This document shows, one piece after another, positions 1 through 6,657 of a stretch of DNA of 10,188 nucleotides (positions within the stretch are counted from its first letter, which is position 1; every line of letters starts with the position of its first letter). The notes under the pieces were generated by a model. It saw only the letters and a program-made list of their open reading frames with translations. It ran no database searches and was not told where the DNA came from. The DNA is from an uncultured Peptoniphilus sp. (lineage in GTDB: Bacteria; Bacillota; Clostridia; Tissierellales; Peptoniphilaceae). The translations under genes were made by a program, and so were the position numbers. The DNA is taken from assembly GCA_902465645.1 (NCBI GenBank), contig CABQNX010000038.1, positions 1 to 10,188 of the forward strand. Reading direction: 5' to 3'.

Positions 1-24
1 CAGAGAAAATATAAATTCTCTCTG
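1..24. repeat. Inverted repeat inside the IS end
   Basis: CAGAGA at 1-6 pairs with TCTCTG at 19-24 around a 12-nt AT-rich loop. An overlapping alternative pairs AGAGAA (2-7) with TTCTCT (16-21). It lies just internal to the IS150-like end. The window starts here, so it is impossible to see whether it is a simple hairpin, a terminator, or the tip of a longer palindrome formed by two IS ends. Confidence 0.4.
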
Positions 25-55
25 GTATTTGGTCCAACTTTATGGGGTCAGCACA
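1..55. mobile_element. Terminal inverted repeat of an IS3-family (IS150-group-like) element, cut by the window edge
   Basis: Read on the minus strand from position 55 leftward, the sequence begins TGTGCTGACCCC and continues with AAGTTGGAC. From memory this is the typical end of IS150-group IS3 elements (TGTnCTGACCCC followed by A/T-rich AAAGTTGGAC). IS3 ends start with TG, which puts the boundary at 55, only 31 bp from the citF stop codon. No transposase reading frame fits in the visible part, so I cannot tell whether the element is complete, which end this is, or whether it is a solo remnant. The identification rests on recognition of the end motif, not on a database comparison. Confidence 0.55.
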
Positions 56-86
56 TCCCTTTCATTAGTATGGTTATATTTTATTT

Positions 87-1634
87 TTAAGCTTCCTTCT
101 TAATTACATCGATTATAGAACCATCTCTGTATTCTACAACTGCAACTACTTCGTCAGAGAATTCAACTTCTTCAGGTTTACCTGTAAGTTTTTCTGCCAT
201 TTCTTGTAGTTCCTTTATGTCCTTAAGTTCAATTCCAGCTTTTTCGAATTTTTCGATTAAATCTTTTCTCTTTGGATTTACAGCAATACCGTAGTCAGTA
301 CAAATTACGTCCACAGCTTCGCCTGGTGTACAAACTGTTGTAACCTTATCTTTGACAATTGGGTTTCTTGATCTTACAAGTGGTGCAAGTATAAGTGACA
401 TTTCTGCACCAGGTGCTGTATCTTGGTGACCACCAACTGCTTGGTTGATAACTCCGTCTGATCTTGTCATTACGTTTACGTTGAAGTCAGTGTCAACTTC
501 AAGGGCTCCAAGTAATACAAAGTCTAGAGTGTTAACTGCAGGTGTTGGGTTGTTAGGGTTTGCGTATGAAGATGCAGTTTGTTCAAAGTGTTTTGTGTTT
601 TCACGAATTGATCTTACTGCGTCTAGGTCAAAGGATTGTGTATCATAGATACCATCGATAAGACCTTCTTCAAGCATTGTAACCATATAGCCTGTGATTC
701 CACCAAGGGCCATTGATGCCTTGATGTTATCTTTCTTCATTTCTTCACGAAGAAGTTTTGCAACTGCAAGAGTTGAACCTGCTGCTCCAGTTTGGAATCT
801 AAAGCCGTCCTTGTAAAGTCCAGAAGCCTTGATTGCCTTAACTGCGTTGTTGGCAATTAATAAGTCACGTGGGTTGTCGTTAAATCTAATTGATCCAGAA
901 ACAATTCCCTTTGGATCTCCAATTGCATCAACTTCTACAACATAGTCAACATACATCATGCCAATTGAAGCAGGAATATTTGGGAATGGTACAAGGTTGT
1001 CTGTAATTGCAACTACACAGTCAGCATATTGTGCATCAACAATTGCATATCCAAGTGATCCACAAGCTGCCTTTCCTTCTCTACCATTTATGTTTCCATA
1101 TTCGTCACATGCTGGTGCTGCTAAAAAGGCTACGTCAATGTGAAGTTCCCCATCTTCAATTGCTCTTGCACGTCCACCGTGAGAACGGATAATGCAAGGT
1201 TTTTTAAGGATACCTTGTGAAATTTTTTCTCCAAGTTCTCCTCTTAGTCCAGATGATTGGATCCCAGTGATTACACCTTTCTCAATTAGTGGGATTAACT
1301 TGTCGTGACATGGTGAAAGTGATGATGGAGCAAGAGTTAAATCCTTGATTCCCATATCAGCAATAACTTGCATTACCATGTTTACAACATAGTCACCATT
1401 TCTTAGGTGGTGGTGGAAGGAAATTGTCATTCCGTCCTTAAGACCACTCTTCTTAACAGCTTCTTCAATAGAGCCTAGAAGTTTTTTCTCGTCTCTATTT
1501 CCGTATCTAATTTTTGGAGAAGCCTTTCTTTCAGTTCTAAGATATTTGCCTTCGCCTTTGAAAGGAACAAGTTCGCCAATGCCTTCAAGGGATTCAGGGA
1601 TATCTCTTCCTACTGCGTTTTTATTATAGTTCAT
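87..1634 (-). CDS. citF: Citrate lyase alpha subunit (citrate:acetyl-ACP transferase)
   Basis: CitF swaps the acetyl group on the acyl carrier protein CitD for citrate, giving citryl-ACP, the first half-reaction of cytoplasmic citrate lyase. The 515-residue product has the family's full length (about 510 in E. coli). Recognisable parts are the N-terminal lead-in to PFKGEGKYLRTERK (about 24-37), a His triplet in ISFHHHLRNGDYVVN near 74, the central FFxxAP-like region FLAAPACDEYGNINGREGK near 171, and the C-terminal GGHQDTAPGAEMS and CTPGEAVDVICTDYGIAVNP blocks near 401-453. I place the start at ATG 1634: AGGAGG ends 6 nt before it, whereas an in-frame TTG at 1637 is only 3 nt away. The gene overlaps the end of citE by 11 nt, so translational coupling is likely. 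It is the last visible gene of the operon, and an insertion-sequence end follows 31 bp downstream with no terminator seen between. Confidence 0.96.
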   Translation of the reverse strand: MNYNKNAVGRDIPESLEGIGELVPFKGEGKYLRTERKASPKIRYGNRDEKKLLGSIEEAVKKSGLKDGMTISFHHHLRNGDYVVNMVMQVIADMGIKDLTLAPSSLSPCHDKLIPLIEKGVITGIQSSGLRGELGEKISQGILKKPCIIRSHGGRARAIEDGELHIDVAFLAAPACDEYGNINGREGKAACGSLGYAIVDAQYADCVVAITDNLVPFPNIPASIGMMYVDYVVEVDAIGDPKGIVSGSIRFNDNPRDLLIANNAVKAIKASGLYKDGFRFQTGAAGSTLAVAKLLREEMKKDNIKASMALGGITGYMVTMLEEGLIDGIYDTQSFDLDAVRSIRENTKHFEQTASSYANPNNPTPAVNTLDFVLLGALEVDTDFNVNVMTRSDGVINQAVGGHQDTAPGAEMSLILAPLVRSRNPIVKDKVTTVCTPGEAVDVICTDYGIAVNPKRKDLIEKFEKAGIELKDIKELQEMAEKLTGKPEEVEFSDEVVAVVEYRDGSIIDVIKKEA

Positions 1635-2523
1635 CAATATCCTCCTTCTTTAGCACTCCACTTGCAACTGCAAGGTCTAGAACTCTTTGTGCACCAGCTA
1701 TAACTGGATAGTCAACCATCTTACCGTCAACAGTAATAACTCCAGATCCCTTTCTTTCAGCTTCCTTAGAACCTGCAATAATACGAAGTGATTTCGTAAT
1801 ATCTTTTTCAGTTGGTGTATAAACTTCATTTACAACTGCAATTTGTTTAGGGTGGATAACAGATTTACCATCAAATCCTAAGTCCTTAATAAATTGAACT
1901 TCTTCCCTAAAAGCATCCATGTCATCAAGGTTTGTGTTAACTGTGTCGAAACAAGCAATGCCTGCATTTCTTGCAGCTAAAACAATTTGACTTCTTGCTG
2001 CGAAAAGTTCCCAACCATGAGTTGACCTTTGAGTCTTTAGGTTAGTAACATAGTCAGCTGCTCCAAGTGCAATACCCATCATTCTTGGTGATGCCTTTGC
2101 AATATCAACTGCGTTAATAACTCCAGTTGGAGATTCAATAGCTGCCATCATTAGGGTTCTACCTTGGCATCCCATTTCTTCTTCAACTTCTGTTATGATC
2201 TCATCTACATCAATAACATCTTGTGCAGTTTCTGACTTTGGTAGTCTAATTACATCTACCCCAGCCTTAACAACTGCCTTAATATCTTCACGTCCATAAG
2301 GTGTATCAAGGGCGTTGATTCTTACAACAACTTCAGTGTCTCCGTAGTCTAAAGTTTTTAGTGCATTGTAAACTAAAAATCTTGCCGCGTCTTTTTGATT
2401 TATGCTCGTAGCATCTTCAAGGTCGATCATAATTGAATCAGGACCATAGATGTGAGCATCAGTGATGTTTGCAGGGTTGTTACCTGGAAGAAACATCATT
2501 GTTCTTCTTAATCTCTCTTTCAA
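1624..2523 (-). CDS. citE: Citrate lyase beta subunit (citryl-ACP lyase)
   Basis: CitE cleaves citryl-ACP into oxaloacetate and acetyl-ACP, completing the citrate lyase cycle. The 299-residue protein is a single HpcH/HpaI-type TIM barrel of normal length. Visible landmarks are RRTMMFLPGNNP (6-17), IDLEDAT (33-39), the substrate-binding Arg in VVVRIN (R68), IRLPKSE (92-98), the Mg2+-binding pair E130 (AAIESPTG) and D157 (LGAADY), and the C-terminal GKSVIHPKQI (219-228). The start codon is TTG at 2523: GGAG lies 8 nt upstream inside the end of citD, and the only nearby ATGs (in the TMMFLP stretch) would remove conserved N-terminal residues. The gap to the citD stop is 4 nt. CitE-like paralogues (CLYBL, malyl-CoA lyase) exist, but the citD-citE-citF context makes the citrate lyase assignment firm. 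Confidence 0.95.
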   Translation of the reverse strand: MKERLRRTMMFLPGNNPANITDAHIYGPDSIMIDLEDATSINQKDAARFLVYNALKTLDYGDTEVVVRINALDTPYGREDIKAVVKAGVDVIRLPKSETAQDVIDVDEIITEVEEEMGCQGRTLMMAAIESPTGVINAVDIAKASPRMMGIALGAADYVTNLKTQRSTHGWELFAARSQIVLAARNAGIACFDTVNTNLDDMDAFREEVQFIKDLGFDGKSVIHPKQIAVVNEVYTPTEKDITKSLRIIAGSKEAERKGSGVITVDGKMVDYPVIAGAQRVLDLAVASGVLKKEDIDEL

Positions 2524-2527
2524 AATA

Positions 2528-2809
2528 TCAGCTCCAATTATATTCTGTGCTTTCAGCTGCTCTAAAACATGCTGCTGCTACTCTTGCTTTAATTGTGTAG
2601 TCCAAGGCACCCTTGTCTACTGCAGTAACCTTTGCATTCTCTACATCTAATTCTTTTAAAGTCTCTCTTATAACTTTTTCAATTTGTTTACCAAATTGTT
2701 TCTTTACTGAACTTTCCAGTTCAATAGATATGCCTTCTCCCTCGTCAACAGTGATTAAAATATCATTTGACTCAAGAGTTCCGGCCATGGCTTCTTTTTT
2801 TAGTTTCAA
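2528..2809 (-). CDS. citD: Citrate lyase gamma subunit, acyl carrier protein
   Basis: CitD carries the 2'-(5''-phosphoribosyl)-3'-dephospho-CoA arm that shuttles acetyl and citryl groups between CitF and CitE. The 93-residue product has the normal length and contains AMAGTLESND near the N-terminus, SSVKKQFGKQI mid-protein and VDKGALDYTIKARV near the end, all matching the CitD pattern. I choose TTG at 2809: a perfect AGGAGG (2817-2822) sits 7 nt upstream, and this start puts the attachment serine of the GTLES motif at residue 14, the position known from Klebsiella CitD. A longer frame to a TTG at 2842 would run back through the ribosome-binding site and overlap the transporter. The gene begins 16 nt after the transporter stop. 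Confidence 0.95.
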   Translation of the reverse strand: MKLKKEAMAGTLESNDILITVDEGEGISIELESSVKKQFGKQIEKVIRETLKELDVENAKVTAVDKGALDYTIKARVAAACFRAAESTEYNWS

Positions 2810-2816
2810 AAAAATC

Positions 2817-2822
2817 CCTCCT
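2817..2822 (-). promoter_or_regulatory. Ribosome-binding site deciding the TTG start of citD
   Basis: AGGAGG on the minus strand, 7 nt before TTG 2809. It lies in the short gap right after the transporter stop codon. It excludes the longer upstream start, whose coding sequence would contain this site. Confidence 0.85.
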
Positions 2823-2825
2823 AGT

Positions 2826-4115
2826 CTACATGAGCGTTCCAAAGAGTATTGATCCTATAACAAGTATTATTCCTCCACCAAGTCTTGATGAAAGTTGTGC
2901 ATAAGAAATTAAATCCATTCTGTCAGCTGCTCCAAGAACTGCCAAGTCACCAGATCCACCCCTATTAGCCATACATAGGCCTGCTGTAACAGCAGAGTCA
3001 ACAAAGAAGAATCCTACAAGGTGTCCAACAAGTCCTGAACCAATAACAGCACCAACAACAATTAGGAATGACATAACAACATTACCAAAAGTGATAGCTT
3101 CTTTTAGTTCAATTAAGTCAGTTTCAACACCAACACCAACCATAATTAAGATTACAATATTTTTAGTGAAGAAAGATTGAACTTCCTTTGCAGCTTGTCT
3201 AAGTGATCCTGGAACAATTCCAAGTCCATTAGCAAGAGCAACAATGATAATCATAAAGGCAAATGGGTGAATTGGCACTGAAGGAACTAGTGGATCCCAA
3301 ATCTTATCAGCTATAAGTCTACCAAGTTGGTAGAAAGTAAGAGCCATTAAGATTGCTCCAGCGTAATCCTTAATTTGTGTTGTAAACTTTTCTTCATTTT
3401 GTTCAATTTCAGGAGCAGATCTCATAAGAGTTTTCTTATCTCCTGTAAGTCCTGGTTTACTGCTTCCAAGCTTATTTAAAATACCACCAGCAATAATAGC
3501 AAAGATATTAGCAATTGTAAGAATTGAAATAGCAAAGCCATAGTAGTTTGCAGCAGAGTCTCCTGTAACTCTTTGATAAATTTGACTTAGAGGAACAGCA
3601 CCTGCACCGTTACCTCCACCCATTACAGGAAGAACGTATTTTAAAATAGTGTTAGCTGGAGAAACTCCAAAGAAAAGTCCACCAATAATACCAAGAATGG
3701 CAGCACCTAAAACTCCTCCAAGAATTGCTGGAATATATCCTGCAAAAGACTTGATCATTAGGTCTCTATTTAGTCCAAGAAGTGAACCAGAGATAAGCAT
3801 AATGATAAAGAAGTTTAGTAGTCCCATTGGTTCTGAGTTAACAGATGAAATAAGTTCTGCATATTCTTCTGGGATAACCTTTAGATAAACTAAAGCTGCT
3901 GTACCCAAGAAAGCAAGAACAAGTCCACCACCAACATAAGTGTTCCAAATTGGAATTCTCTCCCCAATTTCATATAAAATAATACCTATTGCGAACATCA
4001 GGGCAACTCCGCCCGCTAAATCTTTAGACAAAACTCCCAAGTAAGTCGCTATAAAAATAATTATTGATAAAACCAATAACATTGGAAGATTAAGTCCAAA
4101 ATATTTTTTCTTCAT
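2826..4115 (-). CDS. 2-hydroxycarboxylate transporter (2HCT family), probable citrate transporter
   Basis: An inner-membrane secondary transporter of the CitS/CitP/MaeN family, 429 residues against about 440 for characterised members. The sequence is hydrophobic throughout, with about 11 membrane segments in two halves. Each half has the family's reentrant-loop glycine motif: PVMGGGNGAGAVPLSQIY (163-180) and ANRGGSGDLAVLGAADR (383-399). The C-terminal AQLSSRLGGG (406-415) holds the arginine (R411) that corresponds to the substrate-binding Arg of CitS. A charged central loop (about 220-250) separates the halves. The start ATG has AGGAGG 8 nt upstream. As the first gene before citDEF, its substrate is most likely citrate, by Na+/H+ symport or by exchange for a product such as acetate. 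Family members also move malate or lactate, and sequence alone does not settle the mode, so I give no gene symbol. Confidence 0.93.
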   Translation of the reverse strand: MKKKYFGLNLPMLLVLSIIIFIATYLGVLSKDLAGGVALMFAIGIILYEIGERIPIWNTYVGGGLVLAFLGTAALVYLKVIPEEYAELISSVNSEPMGLLNFFIIMLISGSLLGLNRDLMIKSFAGYIPAILGGVLGAAILGIIGGLFFGVSPANTILKYVLPVMGGGNGAGAVPLSQIYQRVTGDSAANYYGFAISILTIANIFAIIAGGILNKLGSSKPGLTGDKKTLMRSAPEIEQNEEKFTTQIKDYAGAILMALTFYQLGRLIADKIWDPLVPSVPIHPFAFMIIIVALANGLGIVPGSLRQAAKEVQSFFTKNIVILIMVGVGVETDLIELKEAITFGNVVMSFLIVVGAVIGSGLVGHLVGFFFVDSAVTAGLCMANRGGSGDLAVLGAADRMDLISYAQLSSRLGGGIILVIGSILFGTLM

Positions 4116-4142
4116 AGAAAAAACCTCCTTTTTATCTATGAT

Positions 4143-4156
4143 ACCCTAGAAAGGGT
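4143..4156. repeat. Short hairpin in the transporter leader
   Basis: ACCCT and AGGGT flank a 4-nt loop (5-bp stem), ending 14 nt upstream of the AGGAGG site of the transporter gene. It is GC-rich relative to its surroundings and could influence translation of the first gene. It has no U-run and is not a terminator. It may also be a chance dyad. Confidence 0.25.
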
Positions 4157-4220
4157 TTCCTATTCAAGATGCTAAAGGCCTAATACTGGCGATCTTAAGC
4201 AAATATTAAATTGTCGATGT

Positions 4221-4237
4221 AACAAAATAATTTTGTT
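4221..4237. promoter_or_regulatory. Perfect 8-1-8 palindrome in the citrate operon leader, candidate operator
   Basis: AACAAAAT-A-ATTTTGTT is a perfect inverted repeat with a 1-nt centre, the size of a classical dimer-binding operator. It lies just downstream of the proposed start of transcription and upstream of the transporter gene. It does not match the CcpA, CodY, Rex or PerR consensus as I know them. The adjacent LysR-type regulator is one possible ligand, but this palindrome lacks the usual T-N11-A spacing. Confidence 0.4.
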
Positions 4238-4269
4238 TAATTTGTCTTATACTACTAATTAATTTGGTG

Positions 4270-4298
4270 AAAATAGAGATTTTTCTAAACTTTATCAA
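4270..4298 (-). promoter_or_regulatory. Candidate sigma-A promoter of the citrate operon
   Basis: On the minus strand TTGATA (4293-4298) and TATTTT (4270-4275) are separated by exactly 17 nt. Transcription would start near 4263, leaving a leader of about 145 nt before the transporter ATG. Both hexamers are imperfect and the region is very AT-rich, so chance matches are plausible. A weaker alternative, TTTTCA and TATAAG 16 nt apart, lies slightly downstream. Confidence 0.4.
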
Positions 4299-4332
4299 CA
4301 ATAGTTTTTATATTTTTTCGATATATCTTACT

Positions 4333-5253
4333 CTATTTGTCCAAAAATTTTTTAACTTCTTCTATGAAAACTTTACTCGCTTGAGATTTATAAATATCAG
4401 GAATTGTCAAAATAGAAGTAAACCAAGAATTCTCTTCAGTTCCCAATAGATTATAGGTGTCATAATCCTTGTCTTCAGTAAAAATATCTAAATAATCTCG
4501 CGGTAAGATTGTAAGGCCCAGTCCCTTGGCAGCCAACCTCTTTGCAGTTTCAAAGTTTTTTGTAGACATTACGACCTTGGGTTTAATCTTGTAAGAATCA
4601 TATACTCTATTTTGAACCTTCCTTATTCCCTTGTTTACATCAAGATTTATAAAAGTTTCATCTTTTAAATCTCTTAGGTCGACAAAGTTCTCTCCATCTT
4701 TTTTTACTATTTTAGAAAAATCTTTTAAATAGTCTTTCTCTGTCACTAATACAAAATGATCTTCTCTTAAGATCTCGTAGTCAATTTTTTCATTTAAATC
4801 CTTCATATGAACATGTCCAATGGCAAAGTCAACATCTCCACTTAAAACCAAGCTCTCAAGAGTTTTTGTATTCCTCTCCATAACTACAAGCTCAACATTG
4901 GGATAATTTTTGTTAAAGTCTGGCAGTACATTTGGAAGAATATTCATACCCATATATCTAGCTACCCCGATTACCAGTCTACCCGATTTTAATTCATTGA
5001 TATGGGTAATTTCAGATTTAAAATCGCTATAAATATCCAAAATTTCTTTTGCCATAAGGTAATATTTTTCTCCAGCGTAAGTTAACTTCATTCCCCTTGG
5101 CTCACGAATAAAGAGATGGGTTCCCAATTCTTTCTCAATTCTTTGCAGGGCTTGACTGAGACTTGGCTGAGCAATAAAAAGTTCTTCTGCAGCCTTGGAT
5201 ATTGATTTTGTGTCGGCAATAGTTTTTATGTAAAGCAGTTCTCTCTCGTTCAT
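4333..5253 (-). CDS. LysR-type transcriptional regulator
   Basis: A 306-residue DNA-binding regulator of normal LTTR length. The N-terminal winged helix-turn-helix spans about residues 1-60 (counted from ATG 5253), with the typical SISKAAEELFIAQPSLSQALQRIE core and the LFIREPRGMKLTYAGE wing. A periplasmic-binding-protein-like effector domain follows (about 85-300), opening with RLVIGVARYMGM and containing GDVDFAIGH and AAKGLGLTILPRDYL. I prefer the second of two tandem ATGs, at 5253: AGGAGG (5260-5265) lies 6 nt from it but only 3 nt from ATG 5256. An upstream in-frame ATG at 5271 precedes the ribosome-binding site. The gene sits directly upstream of, and co-oriented with, the citrate operon, with 217 nt between and no terminator, so it probably senses a carboxylate and controls the citrate genes, the divergent hydratase region, or both. 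No target is proven by the sequence. Confidence 0.92.
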   Translation of the reverse strand: MNERELLYIKTIADTKSISKAAEELFIAQPSLSQALQRIEKELGTHLFIREPRGMKLTYAGEKYYLMAKEILDIYSDFKSEITHINELKSGRLVIGVARYMGMNILPNVLPDFNKNYPNVELVVMERNTKTLESLVLSGDVDFAIGHVHMKDLNEKIDYEILREDHFVLVTEKDYLKDFSKIVKKDGENFVDLRDLKDETFINLDVNKGIRKVQNRVYDSYKIKPKVVMSTKNFETAKRLAAKGLGLTILPRDYLDIFTEDKDYDTYNLLGTEENSWFTSILTIPDIYKSQASKVFIEEVKKFLDK

Positions 5254-5278
5254 CATATCCCTCCTGTACATATTTTAA

Positions 5279-5294
5279 CACTTTTACTAAAGTG
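5279..5294. promoter_or_regulatory. Dyad upstream of the LysR-type gene, candidate autoregulatory site
   Basis: CACTTT and AAAGTG form a 6-bp inverted repeat around TACT. It lies 14 nt upstream of the ribosome-binding site of the regulator gene, in the only space available for its promoter (between the terminator and the gene). LTTRs often bind their own promoter. On the minus strand a TAAAAT -10-like hexamer follows it, but I see no good -35. Confidence 0.3.
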
Positions 5295-5311
5295 AATTTT
5301 TTCTATTTTTT

Positions 5312-5344
5312 AAAAAAGAACTGAGATAAATATCCCAGTTCTTT
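5312..5344 (-). terminator. Rho-independent terminator of the permease transcript
   Basis: AAAGAACTG (5315-5323) pairs with CAGTTCTTT (5336-5344). A further GAT/ATC pairing beyond one A/C mismatch closes an AAAT loop. On the minus strand the stem runs directly into TTTTTT, and the hairpin begins 7 nt after the permease stop codon. It separates the permease unit from the LysR-type gene. The other strand has a weaker TTTT run, so it is chiefly a minus-strand terminator. Confidence 0.85.
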
Positions 5345-5351
5345 CGTTTTC

Positions 5352-6647
5352 TTATAAAATTAAACCTAAAGCAAAGTTATAAAGCATCGCTGATAAAACA
5401 CTTATTGGAACAGCTATAAATAATAACCTTGAAAACATACTTTCTCTCTCTTCATCTTCTGTGCAAGATCCAAGAATTAGACTTCCTCCTGATGAGAATG
5501 GAGATATAGCTGAACTTTGAGCTCCTATTACAATTGCTGTAAATAATATTAGAGGATTTATTCCTGTTCCTTCAGCTATTACAGGTACTATAGGGAATAA
5601 TGCAGGGCATACTACACCTAAAGTTGAAGAAAAGAAACTCATTATAGCACCAATTAGCGAAAATGCTAAAGGTATTATCCAAACAGGCAGATTTCCACTT
5701 GCCCAAGAAGCAAGTAAATCGATTGTTCCTGCTTTTATTGCTATGCTAATTAACATTCCAACTCCGCAAATCATAATTATTGTGTTCCAAGGAACTTTGG
5801 CTATTGCTTCTTTTTCGTCAGCCATTCCTGTAAACAATGCTATTAATGAAAATATAATAGCCACTAATCCCACATCCATTTTTGAGTTTATATACGCAAT
5901 TAATTCATTGTTTGGAATTATTATATTTAATATCGGGAAAGTAAGTAATATCACTATCATCAATATCATAAGTATCAAATTAAATTTCTGTTTTTCATCA
6001 AACTTTTCTGGCTTTGTAAATTTTTCTGCTTTAATTTCTCCCATTTTTCTCTTTCCCAGAATCATAAATAAAGAAATTAATAGTAAAGAAAATATAACGC
6101 TAGAAATAAATATTACTATACTTATACTAAAAGAATCACTCATTAAACCAGCTTCATCAATCAAACCTCTAAAAATAACACCACTACCACTAGTCATAAA
6201 GTTTGCTCCAGAAAGAGCCCCGCAATTAACCGCAACAGCACCTATAAGTTCATCCATCTCTGCCTCTTTACATATTAAAAGAGTTATTGGCGCCATAAAA
6301 GCCATAACAGTAAAAAAACCAGCCCCTAGCGCTGCAATAATTGCACTTGCAAAATAGAGTGCGAATGGTAATAGTGCCGGAAAATTTCTGCATGAATATA
6401 AAAGTGATCTAGCAGTCTTTTCTAAAGTTCCATTTAATAAAGCAAAATTATAAAATAGGGATACAGAAAAAATTACAAACATAGTTGTAACTGGCCATCC
6501 ACCTATTATTTCTTTTGGTTTCAAACCCATCAAAAACGCTCCAATTATATAGCTAAATGCCATTGCAACTAAACCTGTATTAATTTTTGTTTTGTATCCT
6601 ATTATCACAGATACCAGTATAGCCAAAACTATCAATAAACTTAGCAT
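5352..6647 (-). CDS. MatC-type dicarboxylate (malonate) permease, IT/DASS superfamily
   Basis: A 431-residue inner-membrane transporter with about 11-12 hydrophobic segments in two halves, joined by a charged cytoplasmic loop (KRKMGEIKAEKFTKPEKFDEKQK, about 199-221, described rather than a motif). The N-terminus resembles the MatC_N domain: INTGLVAMAFSYIIGAF followed by GLKPKEIIGGWP (22-52) and LFYNFALLNGTLE (64-76). Each half has a Ser/Asn-rich hairpin typical of the superfamily: NCGALSGANFMTSGSG (141-156) and AQSSAISPFSSGGSL (376-390), the latter after SSTLGVVCPALFPI. MatC of Rhizobium carries malonate and related dicarboxylates. Here the substrate is unknown, but a di- or tricarboxylate fits the neighbours. 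The start ATG is preceded by AAGGTGAT, which spans the stop of the upstream gene, so translation is probably coupled. This is a different family from the citrate transporter in the window. Confidence 0.85.
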   Translation of the reverse strand: MLSLLIVLAILVSVIIGYKTKINTGLVAMAFSYIIGAFLMGLKPKEIIGGWPVTTMFVIFSVSLFYNFALLNGTLEKTARSLLYSCRNFPALLPFALYFASAIIAALGAGFFTVMAFMAPITLLICKEAEMDELIGAVAVNCGALSGANFMTSGSGVIFRGLIDEAGLMSDSFSISIVIFISSVIFSLLLISLFMILGKRKMGEIKAEKFTKPEKFDEKQKFNLILMILMIVILLTFPILNIIIPNNELIAYINSKMDVGLVAIIFSLIALFTGMADEKEAIAKVPWNTIIMICGVGMLISIAIKAGTIDLLASWASGNLPVWIIPLAFSLIGAIMSFFSSTLGVVCPALFPIVPVIAEGTGINPLILFTAIVIGAQSSAISPFSSGGSLILGSCTEDEERESMFSRLLFIAVPISVLSAMLYNFALGLIL

Positions 6648-6657
6648 AAAATCACCT

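Noticed and set aside
2810..2842. N-terminal extension of citD back to TTG 2842
   Set aside because: It would contain the AGGAGG site and overlap the transporter, and would move the attachment serine away from residue 14.
4287..4307. Hairpin AAACT/AGTTT as a terminator after the LysR-type gene
   Set aside because: The stem is only 5 bp of mostly A/T, the loop is 11 nt, and no U-run follows on the minus strand.
5743..6357. Plus-strand open frame of 204 codons opposite the permease gene
   Set aside because: It lies wholly antisense to a clear membrane-protein gene, lacks a ribosome-binding site and has no recognisable domain. Long antisense frames are common opposite hydrophobic genes.
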